Part shown: positions 1 through 11,000 of the stretch, one piece after another
Layout of the letters: every line of letters starts with the position of its first letter
Position numbering within the stretch: the first letter of the stretch is position 1
NCBI RefSeq assembly: GCF_014066305.1
Contig: NW_023501057.1
Coordinates: 620,001 to 684,000, forward strand
From: Letharia columbiana
Lineage: Eukaryota > Ascomycota > Lecanoromycetes > Lecanorales > Parmeliaceae
Length of the DNA: 64,000 bases
Direction of reading: 5' to 3'
Notes under the pieces: generated by a model
Databases searched by the model: none
What the model saw: the letters and a program-made list of their open reading frames with translations, nothing else
What the model was told of the DNA's origin: nothing
Position numbers and translations under genes: made by a program

Positions 1-774
1 CTGATTCCCCGATATATTTGTCCACGATGGCCGAAGATACAACTGCAATTAGTATCAGCAGACGTATTGGCAAGCTAAATCAGACGAACCCTACCTTTCA
101 GGAAATTGGTCTCCAAGCCACTTGCCACCGCCCTTGCCAACAGTGTCTTCCCTGTGCCTGGGGGCCCGTAGAGCAAAACCCCCTTTGGCGGCTTGATGCC
201 CACCCTCAGGAACAACTCCGGATTCTTTAGCGGCAGCTCGATGACCTCTCGGAGTTCTCTTATCTGTTCATTCAGCCCTCCAATTCCGCCGAAGCTGACC
301 TGTCCCGGATCTTCCAGCGACATGTTGTATACCAGTGGGTCCACTTCACGAGGTAGCATTCGCATTATGGTAAGGGTAGTCATGTCGAGAGCGACGCGTG
401 TGCCTTGCTTAAGCTTGGCTTTGTCGACCTTGGATCGGCAGCCAACGACGTAACGTGGACCGGACGATGCTTTGACGATGACTAGGATCGATGGTATTAG
501 CAAAGTCTTACGCGTGGTTTTGTTAAGTCAAATAAGTCTCGAACATGTAATACTCACATCTTTCCTCGTCGAGCTGCTTCAGAACCTCCCCTATGATCTG
601 GCCCACGCTCTGTAAGGCCTTGATGTTGTCTTCCGTAGTATCGAAATCTTTCTGTAGGCCTTTGATATCGATTCGCAGTGTCTTGAGCTTGGCTTCCATT
701 TCCCTCAGCTCAAGCAACTTGTTCTTGAACTGCTCCAGAGCATCAGCCCTCTCTGGGTCTCCTTTGCCGTCCAT
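1..774 (-). CDS. rpt4: 26S proteasome regulatory ATPase subunit RPT4 (partial, C-terminus beyond the window)
   Basis: AAA+ ATPase of the proteasome 19S base, which unfolds ubiquitinated substrates and opens the 20S gate. I read exons at 774-558, 481-95 and 42-1 on the minus strand, with GT-AG introns at 482-557 and 43-94. Spliced, the protein has an N-terminal coiled coil (residues about 1-65), an OB-fold-like segment ([14 protein letters not shown]), the inter-domain stretch [12 protein letters not shown], and Walker A GPPGTGKT at about residues 178-185. The last exon in view encodes [14 protein letters not shown], the conserved RPT4 stretch after Walker A. About 215 of the usual roughly 390 residues are visible; Walker B and the C-terminal HbYX region lie off the left edge. 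The ATG at 774 gives the expected short N-terminus. Family assignment is certain; RPT4 rather than another RPT rests on the N-terminal half as I know the family. Confidence 0.95.
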
Positions 775-1141
775 GCTTGCAACAAGGGATGGTGAAGTGT
801 GAGATGTGAGATTTCCAGATCAGTGACCTGCTTCGCCCCAGGGGCAAAAAGTGGTGAGGTTCCAAGCCGTCAGATCCGAGATTATAACAGCGTCCAATTG
901 GCCGGTAGGGTAGAGGGAGTATCTATCAGTATCGTCTAGGCGTTGGACAGTTGAACTCTTGGAGGTTGACGAATGTGGAGGGCAGAGGTACGCGCCTTCT
1001 GGAAGCTTGGACCAAGCGCTAGCGGCCCACCTAGCGTGCTCGGCAGATTCCTCGAGACCAAGTGTCTCGGTCCCTACGATCTTTTTCTGAAATTCGGCGC
1101 ATTCGTCATTAAAGGGATACGTGTTACACAGCTAGGCCGTC
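775..1141. other. Divergent intergenic region between rpt4 and mri1
   Basis: This 367-bp spacer separates two divergently transcribed housekeeping genes and must carry both promoters. I see no clear TATA box or repeated operator. Nothing else is recognisable in it. Confidence 0.5.
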
Positions 1142-2378
1142 ATGGTACTCCAGGCCATCAAATACAGCCGCGGAAAGCTTGAAATCCTCGACCAGCTCCG
1201 TCTACCCCACGAGGAGGTCTTTATAGACATACGAACAGTGCAAGATGCATGGGATGCCATCCATTCTATGCAGGTCCGAGGAGCTCCAGCAATAGCCATT
1301 GTCGCTGCCCTCAGCGTAGCAGTCTGTCTCAGCAATTGCAATAAGAACGAAGCATGTCCCGAGCGCCTCGGACTAGACATGACAGGGTCTGGTTTGATTA
1401 TTCACAATCTAAGGTTCCTTCTCACGAGTAGACCTACGGCGGTCAATCTTGGGGATGCTGTGAAAAAGCTAGAGAAAGTTGTTTCTTCGGCCCAGGTCAC
1501 AGCTGGCGCGACTGACTTCAATATTAATGAGGCGTACATACAAGCAGCAGAGCAGATGCTCGTTGATGATGTGCAAGACAATGAGGACATAGGGCGTTTC
1601 GGTGCTGATTGGATTCTACGAAATTCCAATTTGATTCCACCAGTTGGGAAGATATCCGTCATTACACACTGCAATACTGGGTAAGCGTTGCTGGCATCTC
1701 ATGCTCATCTTCTTGATCTCTCTTTAACGCCTTCTCTCAAGTTCTCTGGCAACTGCAGGCTACGGTACCGCTCTGGGTATCGTACGAAGCCTTCATGCTC
1801 GTAGTTTCCTCAAACGAGTCTATTACACAGAAACAAGACCGTACAACCAGGGATCTCGCCTCACAGGGTACGAGCTTCTTCATGACAAAATACCAGCAAC
1901 CCTCATCACAGACTCAATGGTTGGAGCACTCCTCGGTCTTAAAAGGGATTCAGAGAACATCTCTTGCATAATCGTTGGAGCAGACAGGGTGGCTGCAAAT
2001 GGGGACACCGCAAACAAAATTGGCACGTACGGTTTGGCGAATCTGGCAAGTTTCCACAACGTCAAATTCATAGTGGCAGCGCCACGGACCACCATCGATT
2101 TAAGCACGGCTTCTGGCGCAGATATTACGATTGAAGAACGCCCGCCCACCGAGGTAACGACGATGAAAGGCCGTCCTATCAAGCGATTAAAGGACGGAAG
2201 CTTAAAAGTTGAAGGCGATATTCAAGAAATCGCTATTGCAGCGGACCTTACCGGCGCTTGGAATCCGGCATTCGATGTGACCTGCCATAGTCTGATTGAT
2301 TGCATCGTAACCGAGAAAGGGGTTGTCGAGAGGAGAGAAGACGGAGATTTCCATCTCGACGAGATCTTCCAAATATGA
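1142..2378 (+). CDS. mri1: Methylthioribose-1-phosphate isomerase
   Basis: Enzyme of the methionine salvage pathway (eIF2B-alpha-like fold) that converts 5-methylthioribose 1-phosphate to 5-methylthioribulose 1-phosphate in the cytosol. There are two exons, 1142-1680 and 1742-2378, with a 61-bp intron (GTAAGC...TCTCAAG). The junction restores [13 protein letters not shown], the family signature with the catalytic Cys. The downstream [21 protein letters not shown] region carries the catalytic Asp. The N-terminal [13 protein letters not shown] motif binds the substrate phosphate in this family. The protein is about 391 residues, the normal fungal length, and ends in FHLDEIFQI. The ATG at 1142 starts [19 protein letters not shown], a canonical N-terminus. 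It looks intact. Confidence 0.95.
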
Positions 2379-2914
2379 GCCAGCAGATGCCGGCATGCAA
2401 CGAATAGGCCACACCTAATAAGGCACACATCGATTGAGTTGGAGTCTGGACAGTCAACATGGAAAGGGCTTTCATTGCCTTGCAGAGTACTTGTTGCATC
2501 GCTTGATGAAAAGACTGGGAGTGAAAAAGGGGGCAACTGACAGCTTCACAGAGTCGCGAACTCAGGTGAGAGAATTGCCCTCCAGCTACCTACTCGCGTC
2601 GTTAGTAGCCATGTAAAGAGCTTTTCACAGCAAAGTCCTCAGAGATGGATGGACATATTAGATACACAGCTATCATTGGGTCAAGAACAGCCCGTTCAAA
2701 AGATATAGGGCCCCAAATCCACCAACTATGGATGTTTAGCAAGCAGACGGCGACTCTAGAGTGCTAGTTCACCTGCAAAAGAATAAATAGAGAAATGAAG
2801 ACGGTTATGTCGTGTCATTAGGAACTAGTATCCTAGCCAGCATAAGGTTGCACCGACGCCAATGCTTTCCCAGAATTCGTCGATCCGAACAAAACGCCGT
2901 GCTGGTTATTGGAA
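2379..2914. other. Convergent intergenic region
   Basis: The 3' ends of mri1 and the C2-domain gene face each other across about 536 bp. Short open frames here are not conserved-looking. I see no RNA gene or repeat; it presumably holds both polyadenylation regions. Confidence 0.4.
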
Positions 2915-4685
2915 TCATTGACTCGACTCGGCCATGTCATCTTCAGTCTCCCTTTCCTCCCTCTCCCGGTCACCCTTCCTTATGTTCTCTACCTTTTGCA
3001 ACGGTTCCTCTACCTTTTCTTTCACCTTATCCTTGGTACTCCGTTTCCCTTCGCCCTTAGCCATTCCTTCTTGCTGGTCCAAATCCTCCTCGTCACTGCT
3101 ACTCAAACTGCTACTATCACCCTGTACAACGGCAGTATGCTTTCCCTCCGCCTTCTTTCGTTCTCTTTGTTCATTCTTCCACTTGTCCATCTTCTCTTTA
3201 TCGCCGTTGCAATCTAACGTCACGATCTTGATGCCGGGAAGATTTTTCTGCAAGAATTCTTTCAGCTGAGGAAGTAATTTCGCGTTGGGCCGATATGTGC
3301 CGCTGTCATTGTCGATGATGAGTGAATAGTAGGCTGGATCCTTGGGCGGCTCGTCTTGCGGGGGTCCGTCCCCTATGTCACTTGGAGGGTGTGTGGGTTG
3401 GTCGTCAGGAGACCCTTCCTTGTGCGGCGTCTTGAGCCGCCGGATGAAGAATTCGCCAGAGAAGGCAATATAGATGTTCACGTCACTATGCATAGTATGC
3501 TTGCTCAGCAGATCGATTCCAAATTCTTTGCCCGTCTCTGTGAAGCGCCATATCCCGTCTAATGTCAGCACATAGGTATAAATTCTGCCGCCTTTGTCGT
3601 GGTGAACGAGGTCGAGGAATTGTAAGGTCAAGTCCCGGGAGGGAGAAGGCAAGGAGCCATATATGGTGTCACGGTCGTAATTGTAGATACGGTTATGTTG
3701 GTGGTGTAGGGCGTGGTGGAGGACGCGGCCGCGTAGAGAGGTCGATGTAAACATGCCTTTGACGAACGGTCTGAATTCTACATAACGATGGTAGAGGGAT
3801 GCAGGGACAGGGCCGGCAAGCTGAATCTGGTTGGCTTGGAAGCTGTGAATAATTTAGCGCGGTGCTCTCCACATGATAGCGACGTTGATATGGCGCTCCT
3901 TACGCGTATTTCTCTGTCTTCCCATCTTTGCCTGGCTCTTTTGTACCCGCCAGCCTGCCAACCATGGGACTGAGATGCTGGCTCCAGTTGCAAGGGCCAA
4001 CAGTCCAGAGTCTACCACCATTATCGGTATCTGTCTTCCCAAGCACTTCCACGCTAATGAACAGTTCGCCGGACATATGAACGCCTCGATTGAACATGGC
4101 AGCGCAACCTCGTATGAAGTAGGCGCGCTTGCTCCCCATTCGCTTCTTGATCTTGTAAGACTGTTCTCGTATGCCTCCGAAGTTATTGGTCAGACTATCA
4201 ACATACACGTGCACATTGCCTAGGCGGTCATCATGGTCGGCGGGGTCCTCGTCGTAGATTCGCGCTTTGAGCGCAAAGCCATTCGCCGGAACATTAGCCA
4301 CAATCCATTCTGAATTCCATACCGGATCACAGTTCCTTCTAACAGTAGGCGTACGGAATGTCATGGGGGGGTCTTGTTTGTGTCTCGGCGGCAGGCTCGT
4401 GGTCAAAGTAGCAAGCACGTACGGATCCGAGGACATGGTGTTAATGTCAGCCATTGGGAGCTTCGAGGCTCGGTGGAAAGTGAATTTGACATTGAAGCCT
4501 GGAGGAGCTCGAGGAATGGCAGTGTCATCGAAGCCTCCGGCAGGTTGTGCACCATCATCCTTTTTCTTTCCTTTGCCGTGCTTCTCCGCTTTGGCTTGGA
4601 AGGACTCTGCCTTTTGATCGAATTTTGTCGCGTACCCAACGCTGCGGTGGCCATTGGGCTGTGACACGGCCTTCTCCTCATTCAT
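2915..4685 (-). CDS. C2-domain protein (fungal family of unknown cellular role)
   Basis: Two exons, 4685-3904 and 3842-2915, flank a 61-bp intron (GTAAGG...TTCACAG). Splicing gives ...KTEKYA-FQANQIQLAGPV..., a junction I recognise from this Pezizomycotina family. The product is about 569 residues. A C2 domain spans roughly residues 60-180: its Ca2+-loop acidic residues are visible in MSSDPYVLAT, RNCDPVWNSEW and DEDPADHDDRLG, so calcium-dependent membrane binding is plausible. The middle part (YNYDRDTIYGSL, GIWRFTETGKEFGIDLL) is the family-specific region. The C-terminal 100 residues are very rich in Lys, Glu and Ser and look disordered. There is no signal peptide or membrane span. Its biochemical function is not established as far as I know. 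Confidence 0.85.
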
Positions 4686-5208
4686 TGCTGATTGTCTTTT
4701 GTAGTTGAATAATTGGCCAAAGCTGAAGAAAGGCGTAGGTAGAAAATAAAGATTGTCGAAGAAGGCGGGTATTCAAAGTCAGCGCCAAGCTTGATACTTC
4801 ACTGATAAAGTAGTACTTTAGCGGGCAAATCCTGTTTACGGGAAGTCGTCGGGAGTGAAGATCAGGGTCTCTGGCTTTTTCTTGGCACGACTTGCTCCCG
4901 CCCGCCCCTCACTGCCTCGATCAAAACCCTAAGTGCCTAAGAACTTATTCAGTGTATAAGGTTAAAGGTAGCTTGATATACATGACTAGAGGGTCGCCAT
5001 CTCGCTATCGAGATTAAGGGGTGTCGTCTTAGGGCCTAGAGATCGAAAATACTTTAATATGATTCTGACTTCTTTAATCTTAGCTCAATCTTTAACATGT
5101 TTCCAAGTAAATTTAAAAACTACCTTACTCTATTATTAATTTAAGAATATTTTTCTAGAATAAAAAGAATCTCGAATATAGAGTCTAGGAAGTTAAAAGA
5201 AGACGAGT
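4686..5208. other. Intergenic region grading into AT-rich sequence
   Basis: The first 300 bp are of ordinary composition (promoter side of the C2 gene). From about 5030 the sequence becomes AT-rich with many TA dinucleotides, resembling RIP-decayed repeat DNA. The receptor pseudogene that follows ends inside this type of sequence. No gene is visible. Confidence 0.5.
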
Positions 5209-8200
5209 TTAAGGATCGATTTTACGCGTAAGATAATTTAGCGCGGTTTGTTCTATTGTTGTTGTTGTTGTGGTTGTGGTTGTTGTTGTTGTTGAGAACT
5301 TGTCCACGTCTTGTCTCTCTGTGGCTGCCTCGGCAATGCTTCCATTCCGCGAGAAATCCTCGAAGTTGTTGAAATAGACGGAATCGAGGAGCTGTAGGCC
5401 GCGTGTATCTGGCGAGCCATCCAGCTCGCAGAGCTCGACGAGGATTTGGCATCGACGGCCTGAAGTATAAGGGGTGGCGCTCTTCAACTGGAGTCCCCTT
5501 ATGTCAGCTTCAAGATGTACACACGCTACTTCTGACCAGTCCGTCCAGGTGTAGATTCGAGCGACTGCACCTTCAATACAAATCATGTGGAGGGGCGACT
5601 GCTGGTGCTGTATCCACTTTCGGATCCCTATCGTGTCCGAATAAGTTCTCTCATCCTCCTGCTGGCCGTCAGTAGTCCAAAGGTGGTCTGATTGACGGGT
5701 TGACGTGATGAACTTGCCAGCTGTCGCGCCTGGTAAGACCTGGATGATAGCCTTTCCGCAGTCCAGGCGAGACTGGAACACTAGTTTTTCGGTGACCCAT
5801 CCCTCCTTCTGCAACATTTTCAATTTCCACGCGAGGAGCCCGTTTGACGCGTCGACGCTCATGATAATATCGCCTTGAGGCCACAAGGTGAGGATACGGA
5901 CCAGGGACTTATGGCGGTAGAGCACTCGTATCGCGGTTCCAGTCTTGAGGTCGTACAAGGAAACGGTCCCATCATCCTTACCGCAGAACACTGCATCTCC
6001 CTTGGGATGTAGAGCCATAGCACTTATCCTGGCTTTAGTATCTGAAGAGACCACATCGACGACTGAGGTTGATGTGCCTTCGCTACTTGAGTCACCCAAA
6101 GAGTCCCGTAGCAGGACTGCAGGTTCCCAGACATTGCAATGTGACCCTCTAATGTCAGAGAACCGGAGGCTGTCTCTGCTAAAAGCCAGTTGCTTGATGT
6201 AGACGTTGGAAGACTTGACCCGGTAGAGCAATCGCAGCGTGTCAAATTCATAGACCTGGACTGTTCCACCCCCAGCGCCACCTGCGAGTAAGCGTCCATC
6301 CGGGCTGGCAGCGAGTGTATGGCAGTCTGCGCGGAAGCTCTCCAACTCCTGATCATCAAACGGATCAATGAGTACGAGTTCACCATCGAGATAAGATGAT
6401 GCGATGAGGCCTATATTTGGGTTTGGGTTGAAAACGATGGCGGTGACCATACGTGTACTCGTTTCGCCAGTAGCCAACTTCTTGCCGCAGCTACCGTAAT
6501 ATGCATCTTCCTCAAGGTCCCAGAGTATTATCGGTCGACCGCTATAAGCAACAGCCATCATTTTGTGGCTCACGGCGATGGATATAGCACACGGTGTACG
6601 ATGTAACCGCGTGTCCAAGAACTCACCTGAGTCACTCCATGGCCTGTTGGGTTGCTGGGCACCGGCATTATCGAGATCCCATGACGCAATGTAGTTTTTC
6701 GATGACGCAGCTATTAGAAAGTTCTGGTCAAAGGCGAGATCCATAAAGCGTTGAGGGGCATGGAACTTGTGGATAGTTTCGCCCGTGTAGGTGTCCCAGA
6801 TCCGGATCGCCTTTATTCCGCAAGATGCCATCAATCCCGTCTTGCTCTTGAATCGCAGAATTCTCACAGACTCACCGTGATTTATCATCTTGTGTTCCTG
6901 AAACGACGTCGCATGGTACAAGGCGACCATTCCAGTAGTCAAGCCGACTGCAAAGAAATCATCTCCGTGACAAATGGCGCTGGTCTGGCCTTCATGAAAG
7001 TCGATGCAAGACAACCGGTCATCCCACTGAGCATTTGACAGACCTACCACAGAGAGCTTCCGCCCATGGTTTGCAGTCTTGTGAATTGCAGACTCCGTAG
7101 GACAGAATGGCAGGATCAGGGAATAAATCGCTGAAGGTGACATTGTGAGAGCATCAGCAAACTTCGCAACAATGCGGACAAAGTCTGTTTTCCAGCCCCT
7201 GATCGTCTGCACCGACCGGTCAAGCGGTGACCTTTCGGTGGCGCATGAGGCGAGATATGTCCTAAGATGCTTCGCGGCGCGAACTAAAAGGATGAGATTA
7301 TGTGTTCGGGCAACGAATTCGATCCATGACAGGACATTTGCCTTCAAAGAATTTGTCGACAAGAAAGAGGACATCGTTGGCAAAGGGGCTAGCCCTGGCT
7401 AGATGATACGAGAATGCGCTACAGGCGTAAATTGAAAATTTGGCCCTTTTGCCCGCGATGTCCAAGGCAGAACCACGTCTGCCGGTCCGAGGAGGTCTCA
7501 TCTCCTCCCCCGTGAGATACGTGAGACATGCTCTAGCAAGCCTCTTGTGTGCTTCCGTTTTGTTGACAGCGAATTCGGATTCCAAGTCATCGCTCAATAG
7601 GAATTCTCTGGCCGTTCCATGCACCATCTGCGCCTTGCCGAACTTATCAACATTCACAAAGTGGCCAAAAAGTACCTGGATACACTCCTCAAGTTTAGGA
7701 AAATTATCCTTGATGTCCAATGTCAGAGCGCCTTCAAGCTCCTTCATTGTCATTGGCCTTGTTGCACATGTTGTCCAGGTGAGAATAGCTTTAGCGAGTC
7801 TCTTCCCACCCGGGGCTTGCGTCATCAATTCCAGTGTCCTATGGTATAAGGGTTCCATATCCTTAGGAATCTCCTCGAGAGCTTTGCTCATTTCTTGCTC
7901 ACCGTAGGAATTGGACAATTCACTAATGACCAAGACGGTCCACAGGAAAGATCCTTCCGATTTCGCCAGTATCTTTTCTACCAATGTAGCACGATCCTTG
8001 TCGTCTTTCAAAGTTATAGACTTCGCCTTCGCCTCAACCAAAAGCTTGATGTCAGGCAGAGTATCCGCTGTCGAGATCTTTTCATGCTGAAATCGATGAG
8101 TGCCGAGACTTGAGAAATGGTTGGCCAATTTAGGAGTCTCTCGGCTCGTGATCAAAACTCGTAACGGTGTGGACTGGTCAAGCTTCGCCAGCATTGAATC

Positions 8201-9457
8201 GAAAAATGATACATAATTTGTACATTCATCTAGCGATCAATGACCCAGTATTGCTCCGGAATTGCCATCTGGAAAATGCCACGTAGGAACAGTGCATGCC
8301 ATATAGTGCGTTCGTTATCCTTGTCAAATCTCATACCATCTTTCTGCATCTCCAAGAGCGTGTCTCGCACCTGGGTGTTAGTACAAGCCATTTGGAAAGC
8401 CAGAGACCGAAGACAGGCACTAAGCCGCGACTTAGATTTGCCCCTTATATGAAGAAAAAATAGCTGCAGTCTGCGTTGAGGTTTTGTAAATGACCAACTG
8501 CATAGCCTGCGAGAACAGACTTGCCAGCCGCCGGTTTTCCAGTGACCCAGAGCACACTTGGAGCTTCTAGAGCAAAGGTACTCCATCTCAAGTAGCTTTC
8601 TTTCGCTGAAAACCACTCGCAGGTTCCCGCCATACGGGCATCTTCGCTGGCGACGAGGTCATCTGCTGATTTCTCAGGTATCTGTAGGTATTGTTCCAGG
8701 TCCTTGATCTGCATGTGCCGTGTTCTCTCTTTCGATCTCAGCACTATTAAAATATTGAGCACATTCGCCATGAACTTTATGGTTTGCCCTACCTAGGTTG
8801 GAGGTAGTTTGAACCATGGACGCAAGCGCGTTGCGAATGACTACGTAGTTGGGATCTGTCGGTGTCTCAAATTTGCAAATTGAACGGTGATCAGCATTCA
8901 TCGGTATTTGCTTTTCTTCACGATAACCTAGCGTGGCAGTCGGATCAACGATGAGCGTGCTAAGGACCCCTATTTTGAGCTTTTGTGTCTCGTAGAACGA
9001 CCAGAGATTTACGTCAGCACTATAGTTGCGAAACTCATCATTGATAGACTGGACAGCTCCGGAGCCTCGCTCAAGGTCAGCAACGTAGGCACGGGACGAA
9101 TAAGCAAAGTGCAGAATGTTGTTCAGGAGCTTGGCCGAGTCAGAACCTCTATGGGGCGTCGCAAGAAAGCAGATTGTGTGGACGCGTTCGGCCAAGTCCT
9201 TGTACGCTGCACCTTGCCTTGCGAGCATGTAGGCTTTCTTGATAACCAGGCCTCCCATACTATGCCCGATGAGCACTATTGCCGTATCTGCCTGGCTTAG
9301 ATATGGTGACGTGCTCATTTCGCCAAGTAAAGACTTGCCGAAGTGATGAATGTTCAGGCAGTTGTCCTTGCCCTTGACCCAATCTGAGTCATACCCGAAG
9401 CTATGCATTCGTACATTCTCGAATGCCGAATCTTTGGGAAGCCATTCCTGCGGCCAA
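5209..9457 (-). pseudogene. SesB-like lipase / NACHT / WD40-type NLR receptor, main body, transposon-split and frameshifted
   Basis: The gene reads right to left. 9457-8793 encodes the rest of an alpha/beta-hydrolase (SesB-like) domain: YWPQEWLPK, serine nucleophile motif GHSMGG (about 9250-9267) and TPHRGS. A 49-bp GT-AG intron (8744-8792) joins SNL-VLRSKERTRHM. Next comes the NACHT module: P-loop GKPAAGKS (8517-8540), a Walker-B-like WVID..LDEC (about 8220-8245) and LVITSRE. The C-terminal half (7340-5209) is a degenerate WD40-type propeller ending in a poly-Thr run. Three frame breaks occur, near 8450-8460, 8228 and 7337, each fixable by one base, and each lies inside otherwise continuous homology. 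Such STAND receptors act in fungal non-self recognition and cell death. The first part of the hydrolase, with the FVHGLGGGS oxyanion motif, lies 31 kb away at 40557-40796. The gene is inactive as it stands; indels could partly be assembly errors, the insertion cannot. Confidence 0.85.
5256..5296. repeat. TTG/GTT trinucleotide microsatellite inside the receptor pseudogene
   Basis: About 13 units, mostly TTG with two TGG interruptions. On the minus strand they read as ACA codons and give a poly-Thr tract near the receptor C-terminus. Such tracts vary in copy number between strains. Confidence 0.8.
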
Positions 9458-9459
9458 TA

Positions 9460-9593
9460 CCCCTATTTTTAATCATTGGGAAACTAGAAAATTAGCATTG
9501 GGGCTAGCACCCCCCTCACCTAAAATCCTACTGTAGACATGCCCACCATATTGTCATTCCCACAACCCTCCCCACACCTCGCTATCGTCAAAT
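9460..9593 (+). repeat. Left terminal inverted repeat of the Tc1/mariner element
   Basis: It begins CCCCTATTTTTAATCATTGG and matches the reverse complement of 40419-40554. I count four single-base differences, all transitions, and one 2-bp indel near the outer end. It ends at about TCGTCAAAT, after which the two ends diverge. Confidence 0.93.
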
Positions 9594-9849
9594 TGAGGCT
9601 GGAATTACTCGTTAGTATAGAATCCTTGGTGTTTCTTTCGTCGGGCCTCCTGCTGATTTATAGAAGGCCTCTAAAATGCCGTTTCCTTTACTATCCGACG
9701 CTCACAAGGATCGCATTTAACACTATATCGTCAATAGGCTTGCTGTCGCCTCTATTGCTTTCGTCGAGGGCGTTGGGAAAAGTATCGTATACCGTATTAT
9801 CGATAATATCCTCGCCTTTAGTATCTATATAGCGCCTACTATAACTAAG

Positions 9850-10680
9850 AGAGGGCGATCGTTTAAGATATCTTAAGTAGTAAGAATCGAATTAAGAGCC
9901 TTTATCGAGAGCAAGTCGTAGTTATATTTAGATAAGATGTAATATAAACTCTTCGATCAATTCGATCTTATTATAAGCGTGTCTACGATCTCGAAGACCT
10001 TACGCTCTATAAAGATTAGTAGAAAAAGTCTTCGCCGTAAGATCTTAAAACGCTTATAAATCTATTATAATTATTACTTCCTAAAGGTTAGCAAGTTTAC
10101 TCACGATATGCTTATCTTTTTAAACGAGAGCGTCGCTAATAAGTATATAATATGAAGAAAGCGAGGCTATATAGCCTTCGGAATTCGATTTACGATTTAG
10201 ATTCTAATTAAATATTCTAAGCGTTATAGCGTCTTATTAATATACTACTTAGATGAAATTTTTTACTATTATATTTATTAGAGTAGTATCGATAATATCT
10301 ATTTTAAGTAATTTCTTAGAAACGAAGTTTTCTCTCGATATAATCTATTTCTCGATTTAAAGTCGATTATCGTTATAGATAATTACTTTATATATTATAT
10401 CGCTAGCGTTAGATAAATATATAAGAATAAAGACGTTATACTCTTATATTTACTCCTCTATTCGCCGAACTTTAATTCTATTAAAGAGTTCTTTTCGATT
10501 CTTAAGACTTGATTAAAGAGATATTTTAAGCTAGCGAAGAGTATATCGTTTAGATAGTACTTAAAGCTAACTATATAGACGTATAGTATAGAAGTTTATA
10601 CTAAGGCCTACTTCGCCTATATTAATATATCGATAAATAATTATAAGAAGAAGAAAGAAGAGTTATTCGAGGAAGATGAG
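9850..10680 (+). pseudogene. IS630/Tc1-mariner DDE transposase, RIP-decayed, 5' portion
   Basis: Reading the plus strand through TAA/TAG codons (from Gln or Trp by RIP) gives, in order: VSTISKTLRSIK (helix-turn-helix end), LIFLNESVANK, YIAFGIRFTI, KRYSVLLIYYLDEIFYY, SIIVIDN, LYSPNFNSIKEFFSILKT. These match the DDE_3 transposase pattern: VFVDES..., GW-P-G, S-VLPAY-DG, RSV-V-DN and PPYSPDFNPIEEFF-ELK. The first catalytic Asp is now Asn (AAC 10123-10125), the second is intact (GAT 10378-10380), and the third, the Glu after NPI, is now Lys (AAA 10483-10485). All are G to A changes. The frame runs on to ...KKEELFEEDE, where the 27.6-kb inner insertion interrupts it. The family fits the TA target duplication. 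Confidence 0.85.
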
Positions 10681-10798
10681 CATTTGCAAATCTGAAAAGT
10701 TTCTGCAAAATTTGAAATTGCTAATCGCGCGTTGGTCGCGGAAATTATAAAATCTATCGAATTAGTAAATCTAATTAAAATTCGCCTAAATTCCGCTT

Positions 10799-11000
10799 AA
10801 TTAGTAACTATAGTCTACTTTTTATACGCTATTCATCGATTTAGTAATTACTATTTACTATTAAAATACTATTTATTAATTTAGTAATTACTATATATTA
10901 TTTAAATAATATTCGCCGATTTAGTAATTACTATATACTATTTAAATAATATCCGCTAGTTTAGTAATTACTATATACTATTTAGATGATTTTTTTAGAA
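10799..11000. repeat. Tandem repeat, 40-bp unit, five copies
   Basis: The core TTAGTAATTACTATATACTA recurs with exact 40-bp spacing at 10801, 10841, 10881, 10921 and 10961, with more variable TTTAAATAATATTCGCC-like spacers. It lies just inside the left end of the inner insertion, a position where subterminal repeats often bind transposases; that role is only a guess. Confidence 0.8.

Noticed and set aside
5256..5296. CRISPR-like or regulatory repeat
   Set aside because: It is a plain trinucleotide microsatellite in coding sequence of a eukaryote.
9539..9832. A 97-codon frame across the left terminal repeat
   Set aside because: It begins inside the inverted repeat, runs through transposon DNA without a domain and is in a different register from the readable transposase.
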